From: Entomobacter blattae
Lineage (GTDB): Bacteria > Pseudomonadota > Alphaproteobacteria > Acetobacterales > Acetobacteraceae
Direction of reading: 5' to 3'
Assembly (NCBI RefSeq): GCF_014672835.1
Contig: NZ_CP060244.1
Location: 1,963,001 to 2,027,000, forward strand
DNA length: 64,000 nt
In this document: piece by piece, positions 17,058-24,975 of the stretch
Position numbering within the stretch: position 1 is the first letter of the stretch
How the letters are laid out: each line of letters starts with the position of its first letter
Program-made: the position numbers and the translations under genes
The notes under the pieces: model-generated
What the model saw: the letters and a program-made list of their open reading frames with translations, nothing else
Told to the model about the DNA's origin: nothing
Database searches by the model: none

Positions 17058-18491
17058 CTATCTACCAGGTTGATCCACAGCTTCATCATTCACACCCCAA
17101 AGCTTGTCTTCAACGGCTCTGTAATAGGCTGTATAGTCATAATGAGGAACGTTGAGCTTTAAGTCTGCTGCTGTAAGGCGACCAATAGCAGCAGCCACAT
17201 TATAACTGGATAAAACCAGGCTGCTCAAATTCTGCACCAAGGCAATCTGAGAGGAGAGAAGGGTCTGTTGTTGCTGCAGTACTTCAAGCGTGGTACTCGT
17301 TCCTACAATAGCTTGACGCTCCACACCATCCAACGCCACCACGTTCGCTGCAATCGCAGCCCGACTGCTGTTAATAGAGGCTTTACTCGCCATAAGCTGC
17401 TGCCAGTTCGAGGCTGCAAGTTGCAAAGCAGATCGCCTTTGAATATCTACATTCTTATGGGCAGCTGCCACCTGTTGCTTGGCCTGACGGATAGCAGCAT
17501 ATTCGCTCCCGCCTTGATAGACAGGAACAGTTAACTGTAAAATAGCTGACTTATTATAAGTAACCTGGCGGTTATATTGCTGGTTCACGTTTCTCTGAAA
17601 GCCCAGAGTTGCCGAAAGTTGCGGCATTACGGCAGCAAACGCTACCGAGACAGCATCTTTAGCAGCAGATTCTTCAAACAAAGCATTAATAATATTGGGG
17701 TTATTAGCTACCGATTCAGCAATCGCCTCTTGTTGTGTTTTCACAGGCAAAACCAAAGGCTGAGGGGGCACCAGATTAGGAGGAGGAGGTGTTCCCACTA
17801 TTTGCATATAAGTGGCTTGTGCCGTTTGCAAAGTACCTTCTGCCTGTTGTCTCTGTGCCCTTGCACTCGCTAACGCTGCTTCAGCCTGGGCTACGTCGGT
17901 TCTGGTAATTTCGCCAACCTTAAAGCGCTCATTTGTCGCTCTAAGCTGCTCTTGCAGAACCTTTTCGTTATTGATTCGTAACTGAAGAAGCTGCTCATCC
18001 TGAATAACTTCAACATAAGCTTGAACAACATTATAGAGAATCTGCTGTTCTGTGGCTAAAAGCTTGGCCCTTTCTGCCATAACCTTGTTAACAGCCTGAT
18101 GGGTAGAGGCCGTTGTCTTCCCCCCCGTATAGACATTTTGCTGAAGGTTTACACCAGCCGTGTACCCTGGGGTTGAATACCGCCGGTTATTGAGCGGTAA
18201 ATTATCGGAGGAAAAAAAGTTACTGGCACCACTATAATAACTGATACTGGAGCTTGCTGAAATTCTGGGCCTCCAGCCAGCTAAGGCAGCAGGAACCCCC
18301 TCATCTGTTGAACGTAAGGTTGCTCGTTCTTGCTGCAAAGTAGGGTTTGTAAGATAGGCGGAGGCCATAGCTTCTTGCAAAGTATGAGGGATGAAAGTGG
18401 GGGATCCGCTGCCATCATATTTCTGTGCAAGGGCTGTACCGCTACACAATAAAGCGGCAAGACCAAAACTAAGACTATAAGATGCTTTCAT
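17058..18491 (-). CDS. tolC: TolC family outer-membrane protein
   Basis: TolC proteins form the trimeric outer-membrane channel of type I secretion and multidrug efflux systems. The 477-residue protein starts with a signal peptide (MKASYSLSFGLAALLCSGTALA), followed by HTLQEAMASAYLTNPTL and two repeats of the long-helix outer-membrane-factor domain: TGGKTTASTHQAVN in the first and VPVYQGGSEYAAIRQAKQ in the second, as in TolC of alphaproteobacteria. It is not a lipoprotein, unlike the NodT paralogue in this window. It lies downstream of pcm. It may serve several inner-membrane partners elsewhere. Confidence 0.93.
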   Translation of the reverse strand: MKASYSLSFGLAALLCSGTALAQKYDGSGSPTFIPHTLQEAMASAYLTNPTLQQERATLRSTDEGVPAALAGWRPRISASSSISYYSGASNFFSSDNLPLNNRRYSTPGYTAGVNLQQNVYTGGKTTASTHQAVNKVMAERAKLLATEQQILYNVVQAYVEVIQDEQLLQLRINNEKVLQEQLRATNERFKVGEITRTDVAQAEAALASARAQRQQAEGTLQTAQATYMQIVGTPPPPNLVPPQPLVLPVKTQQEAIAESVANNPNIINALFEESAAKDAVSVAFAAVMPQLSATLGFQRNVNQQYNRQVTYNKSAILQLTVPVYQGGSEYAAIRQAKQQVAAAHKNVDIQRRSALQLAASNWQQLMASKASINSSRAAIAANVVALDGVERQAIVGTSTTLEVLQQQQTLLSSQIALVQNLSSLVLSSYNVAAAIGRLTAADLKLNVPHYDYTAYYRAVEDKLWGVNDEAVDQPGR

Positions 18492-18557
18492 TACTCATCC
18501 TAAAACAATACAACTTTTGACCTATACATACCCTTTACCTTGAAATATCCTATTATT

Positions 18558-19211
18558 TCAAAGTTTGAAAGAAGGTTCAACCACAAGTTCTGGCAATAGT
18601 GGCAAAGATACATCAAACTGTGGCAAGACTTTTAGATCTGTCTCTGAATGCTCTGCCAGAAACGCACTGGCGACTTTTCCTTCTGGCCATATGACCCCAA
18701 CTATCCTACCACCCGGCGCAAGCTGCTGCTTATAGATGGGGGGAATTTCCTGTACGGCTCCATCAATATAGATCAGATCATAGGGCCCTCTTCCTGGGAA
18801 ACCCTCTTTAAAGGAGGCTGTGTACCAGTGAACTTCTGGAGCGAAATTTTTACAAAATTTCTCCCCTAAAGCCGATAACTCCTTATTTTGTTCCACAGCG
18901 GTAACCTTGGCACCAAGATTTGCAAACATGGCAGCAACATACCCCGTACCGGCAGCAATAACAAGCACGTTCTCCCCTTCTCTGACATCACTTAGCTGGA
19001 GCATTCGGCCAGTAATGCGAGGCTCTGTCAATACGCGACCTTCCCCTAGAGAAAGGTTTCCATCAATATAGGAAAAATCCTTGAGAGAGTCTGGGGTGCA
19101 TTGCTCTCGTGGGAGATGGCGCATAATAGAGACAATACGCGGATCGTTAATTTGTTGTGGACGGATTTGTGCGTCAACCATTTTCTGACGCGCTTCTGTA
19201 AAATTCAACAT
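18558..19211 (-). CDS. pcm: Protein-L-isoaspartate O-methyltransferase family protein
   Basis: The 217-residue protein has the SAM-methyltransferase fold of the isoaspartate repair family: VLVIAAGTGYVAAMFANLGAKV as motif I and DLIYIDGAVQEIPP as a later motif. The N-terminus (FTEARQKMVDAQIRPQQI) is typical of the alphaproteobacterial group located next to tolC. Members of this group are often annotated as Pcm, but actual repair of isoaspartyl residues is assumed rather than shown. Its stop is 66 bases before the tolC start, consistent with one transcript. An inverted repeat (TTGAAATA arms, 18540-18561) overlaps its stop codon without a U-run. Confidence 0.87.
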   Translation of the reverse strand: MLNFTEARQKMVDAQIRPQQINDPRIVSIMRHLPREQCTPDSLKDFSYIDGNLSLGEGRVLTEPRITGRMLQLSDVREGENVLVIAAGTGYVAAMFANLGAKVTAVEQNKELSALGEKFCKNFAPEVHWYTASFKEGFPGRGPYDLIYIDGAVQEIPPIYKQQLAPGGRIVGVIWPEGKVASAFLAEHSETDLKVLPQFDVSLPLLPELVVEPSFKL

Positions 19212-19453
19212 TGCAAAACTTCTTTCTTGCCTATCCCCATAGAATATATTTTCTCAATCCGCACTTGCGAAACATGCCATATATCATAAAACTGCGGAAC
19301 ATATATATGGAGACTTACTATAAATTCATACTCTGTTATAACGCTCTTTAAGCAACTATTTCTAAACTTGTAAAAAAAATTATAAAAAAATGACCTCTCA
19401 GGTCTTGACCAAACCCTTACAAAAAGGGATATACCCCTAAATGCCTTTCCACT

Positions 19454-19528
19454 GGTCCGGTGGCAGAATGGCTGATGCAGCGGACTGCAAATCCGTTTAT
19501 GTGGGTTCGATTCCCGCCCGGACCTCCA
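19454..19528 (+). tRNA. tRNA-Cys (GCA)
   Basis: A full cloverleaf can be drawn: acceptor arms GGTCCGG and CCGGACC, anticodon loop ACTGCAAAT with anticodon GCA, T arm GTGGG-TTCGATT-CCCGC, discriminator T and an encoded CCA at 19526-19528. It is 75 nt long. A minus-strand ORF across it is an artefact of the tRNA. Confidence 0.96.
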
Positions 19529-19614
19529 AGAATCTTCCATAAATATACTCTCTTTTTCGTGATTGAGGCAAATGGGAATTTCTCCTCTTAAGGGTATTCT
19601 TTGCTTGCTCTTCC

Positions 19615-20382
19615 TTACCCTGAAGGGATTTTTCCTAAAATAAAATCACGCAGTTTTGCAGGCATAAAATATTCCACATATTTTAAAAAAACAAAAAACC
19701 TTGGAAAAATGAACTCTTTTTTGCCCATTTTAATAGCATCGGCTATAAGAGAGGCAGCCTGATCCACCTCCATTAAACCTGGTTTAAAGCTTTTAACGCG
19801 CCTGCTCATAGGCGTATCAACAAAACCTGGGCAAACCAGACAAACGGAAACACCATGCTTGCGTAACAGAATCCGCAAGGCTGTGGCAAATTTATTCAAC
19901 CCTGCCTTAGAGCCAGAGTAAGCCGCAGCAAAAGGAATAGCATGAAAGGCTGCCACCGAGCTTACCAAAACAATCTTTCCCCCTTTGTGCCTTACCATAC
20001 ATTCACCAATAACCGTCGCTAAAGCAGAGGTGGCCGCATAATTGACAAGCCCAATATGGAAAACAGCAAGAGGGTCTTCTACGGCTTGGCTATCCCCTTT
20101 GATATCACTGACCCCGGCACTTAAAATAGCTAGATGGATATTGTAGCGTGAATCGTCCTGACGATAACTGTCTATCGCCTCTTGTATATGGGCTATATCT
20201 TGGCTGCGTGTGTAAACAATCGCCCCTTTTTTACGGCAAAGTTCTGCTGTTTTTTCTAATCTTTCAGCATGTCTTCCCCAGAGAACCAACCTTACCCCTT
20301 CTTTAGCGTAAAAGAGTGCCAAAGCCCTACCTATTCCACTAGAAGCTCCCGTAATGAATAGAGATTTATGAACAATTTTCAC
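19615..20382 (-). CDS. Short-chain dehydrogenase/reductase family protein
   Basis: This 255-residue Rossmann-fold oxidoreductase has the cofactor motif TGASSGIGRAL (about residues 11-21), the structural LSAG segment, catalytic Ser in VLVSSVAAF and the YSGSKAG motif carrying catalytic Tyr and Lys (about residues 155-161). The residues after the second strand (WGRHAERL) have an Arg that would favour NADP(H). The C-terminal region is hydrophobic and may touch the membrane. Substrate is not evident. It is divergent from a GNAT-like gene; a lipid role, such as reducing a 3-keto sphingoid base, is only a guess from that neighbour. Confidence 0.85.
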   Translation of the reverse strand: MKIVHKSLFITGASSGIGRALALFYAKEGVRLVLWGRHAERLEKTAELCRKKGAIVYTRSQDIAHIQEAIDSYRQDDSRYNIHLAILSAGVSDIKGDSQAVEDPLAVFHIGLVNYAATSALATVIGECMVRHKGGKIVLVSSVAAFHAIPFAAAYSGSKAGLNKFATALRILLRKHGVSVCLVCPGFVDTPMSRRVKSFKPGLMEVDQAASLIADAIKMGKKEFIFPRFFVFLKYVEYFMPAKLRDFILGKIPSG

Positions 20383-20619
20383 CCGCTATAAGCTCCTCTT
20401 ACAAAATTATATAAATTACTTTTACATAGATATGTTTTTATAGTACAGCACTAAGGGTCAGATGTTATTTTATAGCAATTCTATTGCAAACCTCTACAAA
20501 ATACCTTATGTGGCCTACGGAGTAAGGACGATAATTTATACAAATTATCACGGTTAGTCCTGTAATCATTGATTGCCTCTCAAACCACTAATATCGACGT
20601 CTCTCAAGCGGGTTTTCAC

Positions 20620-21774
20620 ATGGATAATTCTGCCAGTCTAACCGTTACCCCAGTTACGGACAATCGTCTGATGTCGATCTTTATCACTCTCCCCAGGCAT
20701 CTCTACAAAGGCTATAAAGGGTATGTACCTTCCCTTGATATACAACAAAAAAATATTCTCCACCCTAAAAAATCTCCTTTTTTCAAGTTTGGAGAATGCC
20801 GCTATTTTATTGCTTTTAAAGAAGGAAAACCTGTTGGAAGAATTTCTGCCCAAATTGACTCTGTCGCTTTAAAACAATGGAATGAACCGATTGGATGCTT
20901 CGGAGCGTTAGATACAATTGAAGACCCAGCTGTTGTGGAAGCTTTACTTCGTGCTGCTGAGGCGTGGCTGCGCCAAAAAGGAATGAAAAAAATAAGAGGG
21001 CCTTTTACCCTTAATTTTAACTCAGAATCTGGCTGTATGATTATGGGGCAAACTGCCCCCCCCATGATTGCCATGCCATGGCATCCAACCTGGGTGGGAG
21101 CGTTTACAGAACAGGCAGGTTATAAAAAAGCTATGGATTTGTTCTCCTATCAAATGGAGTATGGTCCCCAATCTTCCCGCTCTCATATTGTACCAGCAGG
21201 CCTAACAATGGGGGAAGGCTCTCTTGGGCAAATCACCACCCGTATGCTTGATAAAAAGAATATTCAACGCGATGGAGAGATTCTCCGTTCTCTCTATAAT
21301 AATTCTTGGAAAAACAATTGGGGCTTTGTGCCCTTAACAAAAATGGAAATTAAAAGCCTTATTAAAGAGCTTAAACCACTTCTTAAGCCTGAACATTTTG
21401 TGCTTGTTGAGCAAAAGGGAAAACCTTTAGCAGTTGCCCTTGTCGTTCCCAATCTTTACGATATTACCTATGACATTAACGGTGCCCCTACCCTTCTTCA
21501 ATGGGCAAAGCTTGGTATAAGGATCTTGCGGCATCGTTTTCATTCTGCACGGGTTATTTTATTGGGAGTAAGTTCTGAAATTTATGGAACAGCTTTAGGG
21601 GCAGTCATGCCAGCTCTGGTCATTTCTGAACTTATGAATCGGGGGAAAGTACTCCCCTACAAAACAATTGAACTCGGCTGGATCTTGGAAAACAACACCC
21701 CCATGAGAAGACTCATCGAGCGACTTGTGCCTGAGCCGAGCAAGAAATACAGATTATTTGAAAAAGACCTTTAA
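20620..21774 (+). CDS. GNAT-like acyltransferase family protein (about 384 residues)
   Basis: The protein resembles a family of about 390-residue alphaproteobacterial proteins with an acyltransferase (GNAT) fold, related to E. coli YghO; some are poorly annotated. Visible features are the N-terminal RLMSIFITLPRHLYKGYKGYV, a central PFTLNFNSESGCMIM segment and a C-terminal ELGWILENNTPMRRLIERL. The latter two are conserved in this family as I recall it. There is no signal peptide or membrane segment. An in-frame TTG at 20569 would add 17 residues; the ATG at 20620 is preferred, though its ribosome site is weak. Some GNAT proteins make bacterial ceramide, and acetic acid bacteria have sphingolipids, so that role is possible but unproven. 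Confidence 0.7.
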   Translation: MDNSASLTVTPVTDNRLMSIFITLPRHLYKGYKGYVPSLDIQQKNILHPKKSPFFKFGECRYFIAFKEGKPVGRISAQIDSVALKQWNEPIGCFGALDTIEDPAVVEALLRAAEAWLRQKGMKKIRGPFTLNFNSESGCMIMGQTAPPMIAMPWHPTWVGAFTEQAGYKKAMDLFSYQMEYGPQSSRSHIVPAGLTMGEGSLGQITTRMLDKKNIQRDGEILRSLYNNSWKNNWGFVPLTKMEIKSLIKELKPLLKPEHFVLVEQKGKPLAVALVVPNLYDITYDINGAPTLLQWAKLGIRILRHRFHSARVILLGVSSEIYGTALGAVMPALVISELMNRGKVLPYKTIELGWILENNTPMRRLIERLVPEPSKKYRLFEKDL

Positions 21775-21838
21775 TCTTTAAGATCTTTAATTTTTAAGGC
21801 CTTTACTCTTTCTGGCAGGCTTTGCTTTTTAGGCTGTT

Positions 21839-23152
21839 TTAGTCTGTGGTTTGTGGAAGGATGGAGAATTTTTGTTCAAAACGAGTTTGCTCCACTTGAG
21901 ATAAACGGACTCGTATGGTGATTTCACTCTCAGTATTGAGCCGTTCTATGACCTCTCCATGTTGATAAAGCCAAGCAAGAGCTTCTCCCTCTGCTATACT
22001 GAACCGATAGAGCTTTTCGTCAGCCCCTTCCATAAGTTTTTGGTCAATCACCGTTAATAAGGATTCTAATCCTTGTCCGGTCAGGGCTGATACAGCCACC
22101 CTGTTTGCATTATCGACCGGTATATCAATCCCTTCTATGTGATCAATTTTATTAAGAACTTCTACCACCAGTTTTTGCCACCCAAAAGCCAGTAACCCTT
22201 CTCGCTCCATGCCCTCCAAAACTTTAACAACATCTTGCTTCTGAGCTTGAGAGTCGGGGTTTGACAAATCACGAACGTGCAAGATCACATCGGCATAGGC
22301 GATTTCTTCCAGAGTTGCCCGAAAGGCAGCCACTAACTCTGTAGGAAGGTCACTGATGAAGCCCACCGTGTCAGAAAGAATAATCTTGCTTCCCGATGGT
22401 AATGTAACAGCCCGCATGGTTGGATCCAACGTTGCAAAAAGTTGATCCTGGGCTTTTACTGAAGAACCTGTTAATTTATTGAATAAGGTCGATTTTCCAG
22501 CATTAGTATACCCCACAAGAGTTACAATAGGAAAAGGTACTTTTTTTCGTGCCTGGCGGTGTAACCCTCTTGTTCTGCGGACTTGCTCAAGCTCCTCCTT
22601 CAGTCTGGTAATACGCTGACCAATCATTCGTCTGTCAGATTCAATCTGCGTTTCCCCTGGCCCCCCCATAAAACCAAAACCACCACGTTGACGCTCCAAA
22701 TGGGTCCAAGACCTAACCAGTCGGCTTCTTTGATATTCCAGATGGGCGAGCTCGACTTGCAAGCTACCCTCTTTAGTGACGGCCCTTTCCCCAAAAATAT
22801 CCAGAATAAGGGCTGTACGATCAATAACCTTGGCTTCAAGGGCTTTTTCAAGATTACGCTGCTGAACAGGCGTTATAGCCGCATCAATAACCACAAGAGC
22901 AATATCGAGGCTTGATATTTCTTCTCGGAGTGCTTCAATCTGCCCAATGCCAATAAGAGTAGCCGGCCGCCTACTGCGCAAAACCACAATTTGCGAGTAA
23001 GCGATATCGACACCGATAGAACGCGTTAGCCCTATGGCTTCCTCTAGCCGAGATTCAGCATTGCGGGCATAATTATCCTCTTTGCCAGATTTTTTCCATG
23101 GCAAAATAACAGCGGCTTTTGTCGTTTCTGCAAATTTCTCTAGCGTACCCAC
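21839..23152 (-). CDS. hflX: GTPase HflX
   Basis: HflX is a ribosome-associated GTPase that splits stalled or hibernating ribosomes. The 437-residue protein has the N-terminal HflX domain, the glycine-rich linker segment RGGFGFMGGPGETQIESDRR, and the G domain: G1 GYTNAGKSTL, G3 DTVGF, G4 NKID. The start is a GTG at 23152, only 5 bases after the hfq stop; hfq-hflX is a common pair. Length is normal. Confidence 0.95.
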   Translation of the reverse strand: MGTLEKFAETTKAAVILPWKKSGKEDNYARNAESRLEEAIGLTRSIGVDIAYSQIVVLRSRRPATLIGIGQIEALREEISSLDIALVVIDAAITPVQQRNLEKALEAKVIDRTALILDIFGERAVTKEGSLQVELAHLEYQRSRLVRSWTHLERQRGGFGFMGGPGETQIESDRRMIGQRITRLKEELEQVRRTRGLHRQARKKVPFPIVTLVGYTNAGKSTLFNKLTGSSVKAQDQLFATLDPTMRAVTLPSGSKIILSDTVGFISDLPTELVAAFRATLEEIAYADVILHVRDLSNPDSQAQKQDVVKVLEGMEREGLLAFGWQKLVVEVLNKIDHIEGIDIPVDNANRVAVSALTGQGLESLLTVIDQKLMEGADEKLYRFSIAEGEALAWLYQHGEVIERLNTESEITIRVRLSQVEQTRFEQKFSILPQTTD

Positions 23153-23157
23153 GAGGC

Positions 23158-23454
23158 CTAATCAGGCTGGGAGAATGGAGGAAAAGAGGGAGTATTTTCT
23201 GCCGTAGAAGCTTGCTGGCTTGCCTGGGGATCAAACAAGGAAACAGCCCCAACTGGCATAACAGTACTCACGGCATGTTTATAGATAAGTTGAGTGTGGT
23301 TATCTCTTTTCAGTAAGATGGAGAAATTATCAAACCACGTAATAATTCCCTGGAGTTTAACACCATTGACCAAAAATACTGTTACTGGATTTTTTGTTTT
23401 TCTAACATGATTAAGAAAAACATCCTGTACATTCTGTGAAGGTTCTTTCGCCAT
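23158..23454 (-). CDS. hfq: RNA chaperone Hfq
   Basis: Hfq is a hexameric Sm-like protein that pairs small RNAs with mRNAs. The 98-residue product has the Sm1 region ([20 protein letters not shown]) and the Sm2 region with [10 protein letters not shown], the Hfq signature. A short Ser/Pro-rich tail follows. It lies between ntrX and hflX, as in other alphaproteobacteria, although the trkA gene often found after ntrX is missing here. Confidence 0.96.
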   Translation of the reverse strand: MAKEPSQNVQDVFLNHVRKTKNPVTVFLVNGVKLQGIITWFDNFSILLKRDNHTQLIYKHAVSTVMPVGAVSLFDPQASQQASTAENTPSFPPFSQPD

Positions 23455-23550
23455 AGCAAGCCTTATTATACTACCCTTAAAAATTTATTACTCTTAACTG
23501 TTACTACAGATAATGCTCATACAGCAACACTCTTCATTTTACCCACAGAG

Positions 23551-24975
23551 TCAGGAAGAGACAGGAACAGAGGTGTTGCTCATATTATTCTGCCTGTCTT
23601 CAGAGGTTACACCCAATTGTTTTAGCTTTCTATGAAGTGCGCTTCTTTCCATACCAACAAAAACTGCCGTTCTGCTAATATTTCCTCCAAACCTTAAAAG
23701 CTGTGCCTGTAAATACTGTGTTTCAAACATATCTCTTGCCTCTCGTAAAGGTAAAGTCATAATATCAGCATTTGAATCAAAACGCAGCAAAGCAGGCGCC
23801 TCCTGACTAATCGCTGATGGAAGCATTTCAGCCCTGATTGGGTCTGTAGAAACGCCGGGAATCATAATAAGCAATCTTTCCATAAGATTTCTTAATTCGC
23901 GGGCATTTCCTGGCCAATCGTAAGTCTGTAATGCTGCCTTAGCATCTGCAGACAGTTCCCGCAATGGCAGTCCTGCAATTTTTGCTGCTCTTTTTAGGAA
24001 AAAATTCGCCAAGTCTGGAATATCTTCGCGTCTTTCCTTAAGGCTTGGAATCCTTAAAGGCACCACTGCCAATCGGTAATAGAGATCTTCCCTGAAATGC
24101 CCTAAGCTAATTTCCTCCTGAAGATTGCGGTTAGTGGTGGCCAAAACCCTGACATCAACCTTTACCCGGTTAGAGCCGCCAATACGCTCAAAAGTCTGAT
24201 CTTGGAGGGCCCGTACAATCTTTCCCTGGGTTTCTAGAGGCATATCGGCGACTTCATCCAGCAGCAAGGTTCCCCCATGAGCGCGCTCCAAAAGGCCTGT
24301 TTTACGGGAAGGATACTGCTCCCCACCACCTTCTATGCCAAAAAGCTCCTCTTCAAACCGCCCTGGTGCTAGTGTAGCACAGTTTAACGCCACAAAGGGG
24401 CCATCTGAACGTTTGGATTTGGCATGGATCATTCGGGCTGCAATTTCCTTACCAGTACCTGCTGCGCCAGAAATCAGCACACGTGAGCCAGTTGGAGCAA
24501 CCCTTTCTATTTGGTTCCTAACGCTATGGATAACCTGGCTCTCGCCACATAATGTTGTATCGGGACCAACCTTAAAGCGCAGTTCCGCATTTTCCTGCGC
24601 CAGCCTTGCAACCTCTAGGGCCCGTTTAACCACAAGCAGCAAACGATCCGACTGGAAAGGCTTTTCTATAAAATCATAAGCACCATATTGAAGGGCCTTA
24701 ACAGCCATTTCTATATTTCCGTGCCCAGAAATCATTACAACGGGAACATCAGGCTCCTCGCCGTGATAGAGTTTTAAAATATCCAGGCCATCCATCTTCG
24801 ACCCCTGAAGCCATACGTCGAGTATAACCAAAGAAGGTCGTCGTGCATGAAACGCCTTTATAGCAGATTCGGCATCACCTGCCATGCGCGTCTCATAACC
24901 TTCGTCACGCAAAATGCCTTCTATTAATAGCCGGATATCAGGCTCATCATCTACTATTAGAATCTCATGTACCAT
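23551..24975 (-). CDS. ntrX: Response regulator NtrX (NtrC-type, AAA+)
   Basis: NtrX is the partner of the membrane kinase NtrY. The 474-residue protein has a receiver domain (phosphorylation site about Asp53 in VILDVW), an AAA+ domain with Walker A GAAGTGKE and Walker B GTLLLDEVADMP, and a C-terminal Fis-type helix-turn-helix (ISRTAVFVGMERSALHRKLK). The GAFTGA loop that contacts sigma-54 is not present after ELFGIEGGG, as in other alphaproteobacterial NtrX proteins. It overlaps the 3' end of ntrY by 11 bases, so the pair is translated together. Likely targets are nitrogen, envelope or redox genes; none can be read here. Confidence 0.93.
   Translation of the reverse strand: MVHEILIVDDEPDIRLLIEGILRDEGYETRMAGDAESAIKAFHARRPSLVILDVWLQGSKMDGLDILKLYHGEEPDVPVVMISGHGNIEMAVKALQYGAYDFIEKPFQSDRLLLVVKRALEVARLAQENAELRFKVGPDTTLCGESQVIHSVRNQIERVAPTGSRVLISGAAGTGKEIAARMIHAKSKRSDGPFVALNCATLAPGRFEEELFGIEGGGEQYPSRKTGLLERAHGGTLLLDEVADMPLETQGKIVRALQDQTFERIGGSNRVKVDVRVLATTNRNLQEEISLGHFREDLYYRLAVVPLRIPSLKERREDIPDLANFFLKRAAKIAGLPLRELSADAKAALQTYDWPGNARELRNLMERLLIMIPGVSTDPIRAEMLPSAISQEAPALLRFDSNADIMTLPLREARDMFETQYLQAQLLRFGGNISRTAVFVGMERSALHRKLKQLGVTSEDRQNNMSNTSVPVSS

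Noticed and set aside
19205-19540. Minus-strand ORF of 111 codons containing SGRESNPHKRICS
   Set aside because: It is the complement of tRNA-Cys; this peptide pattern is a well-known artefact of translating tRNA antisense.
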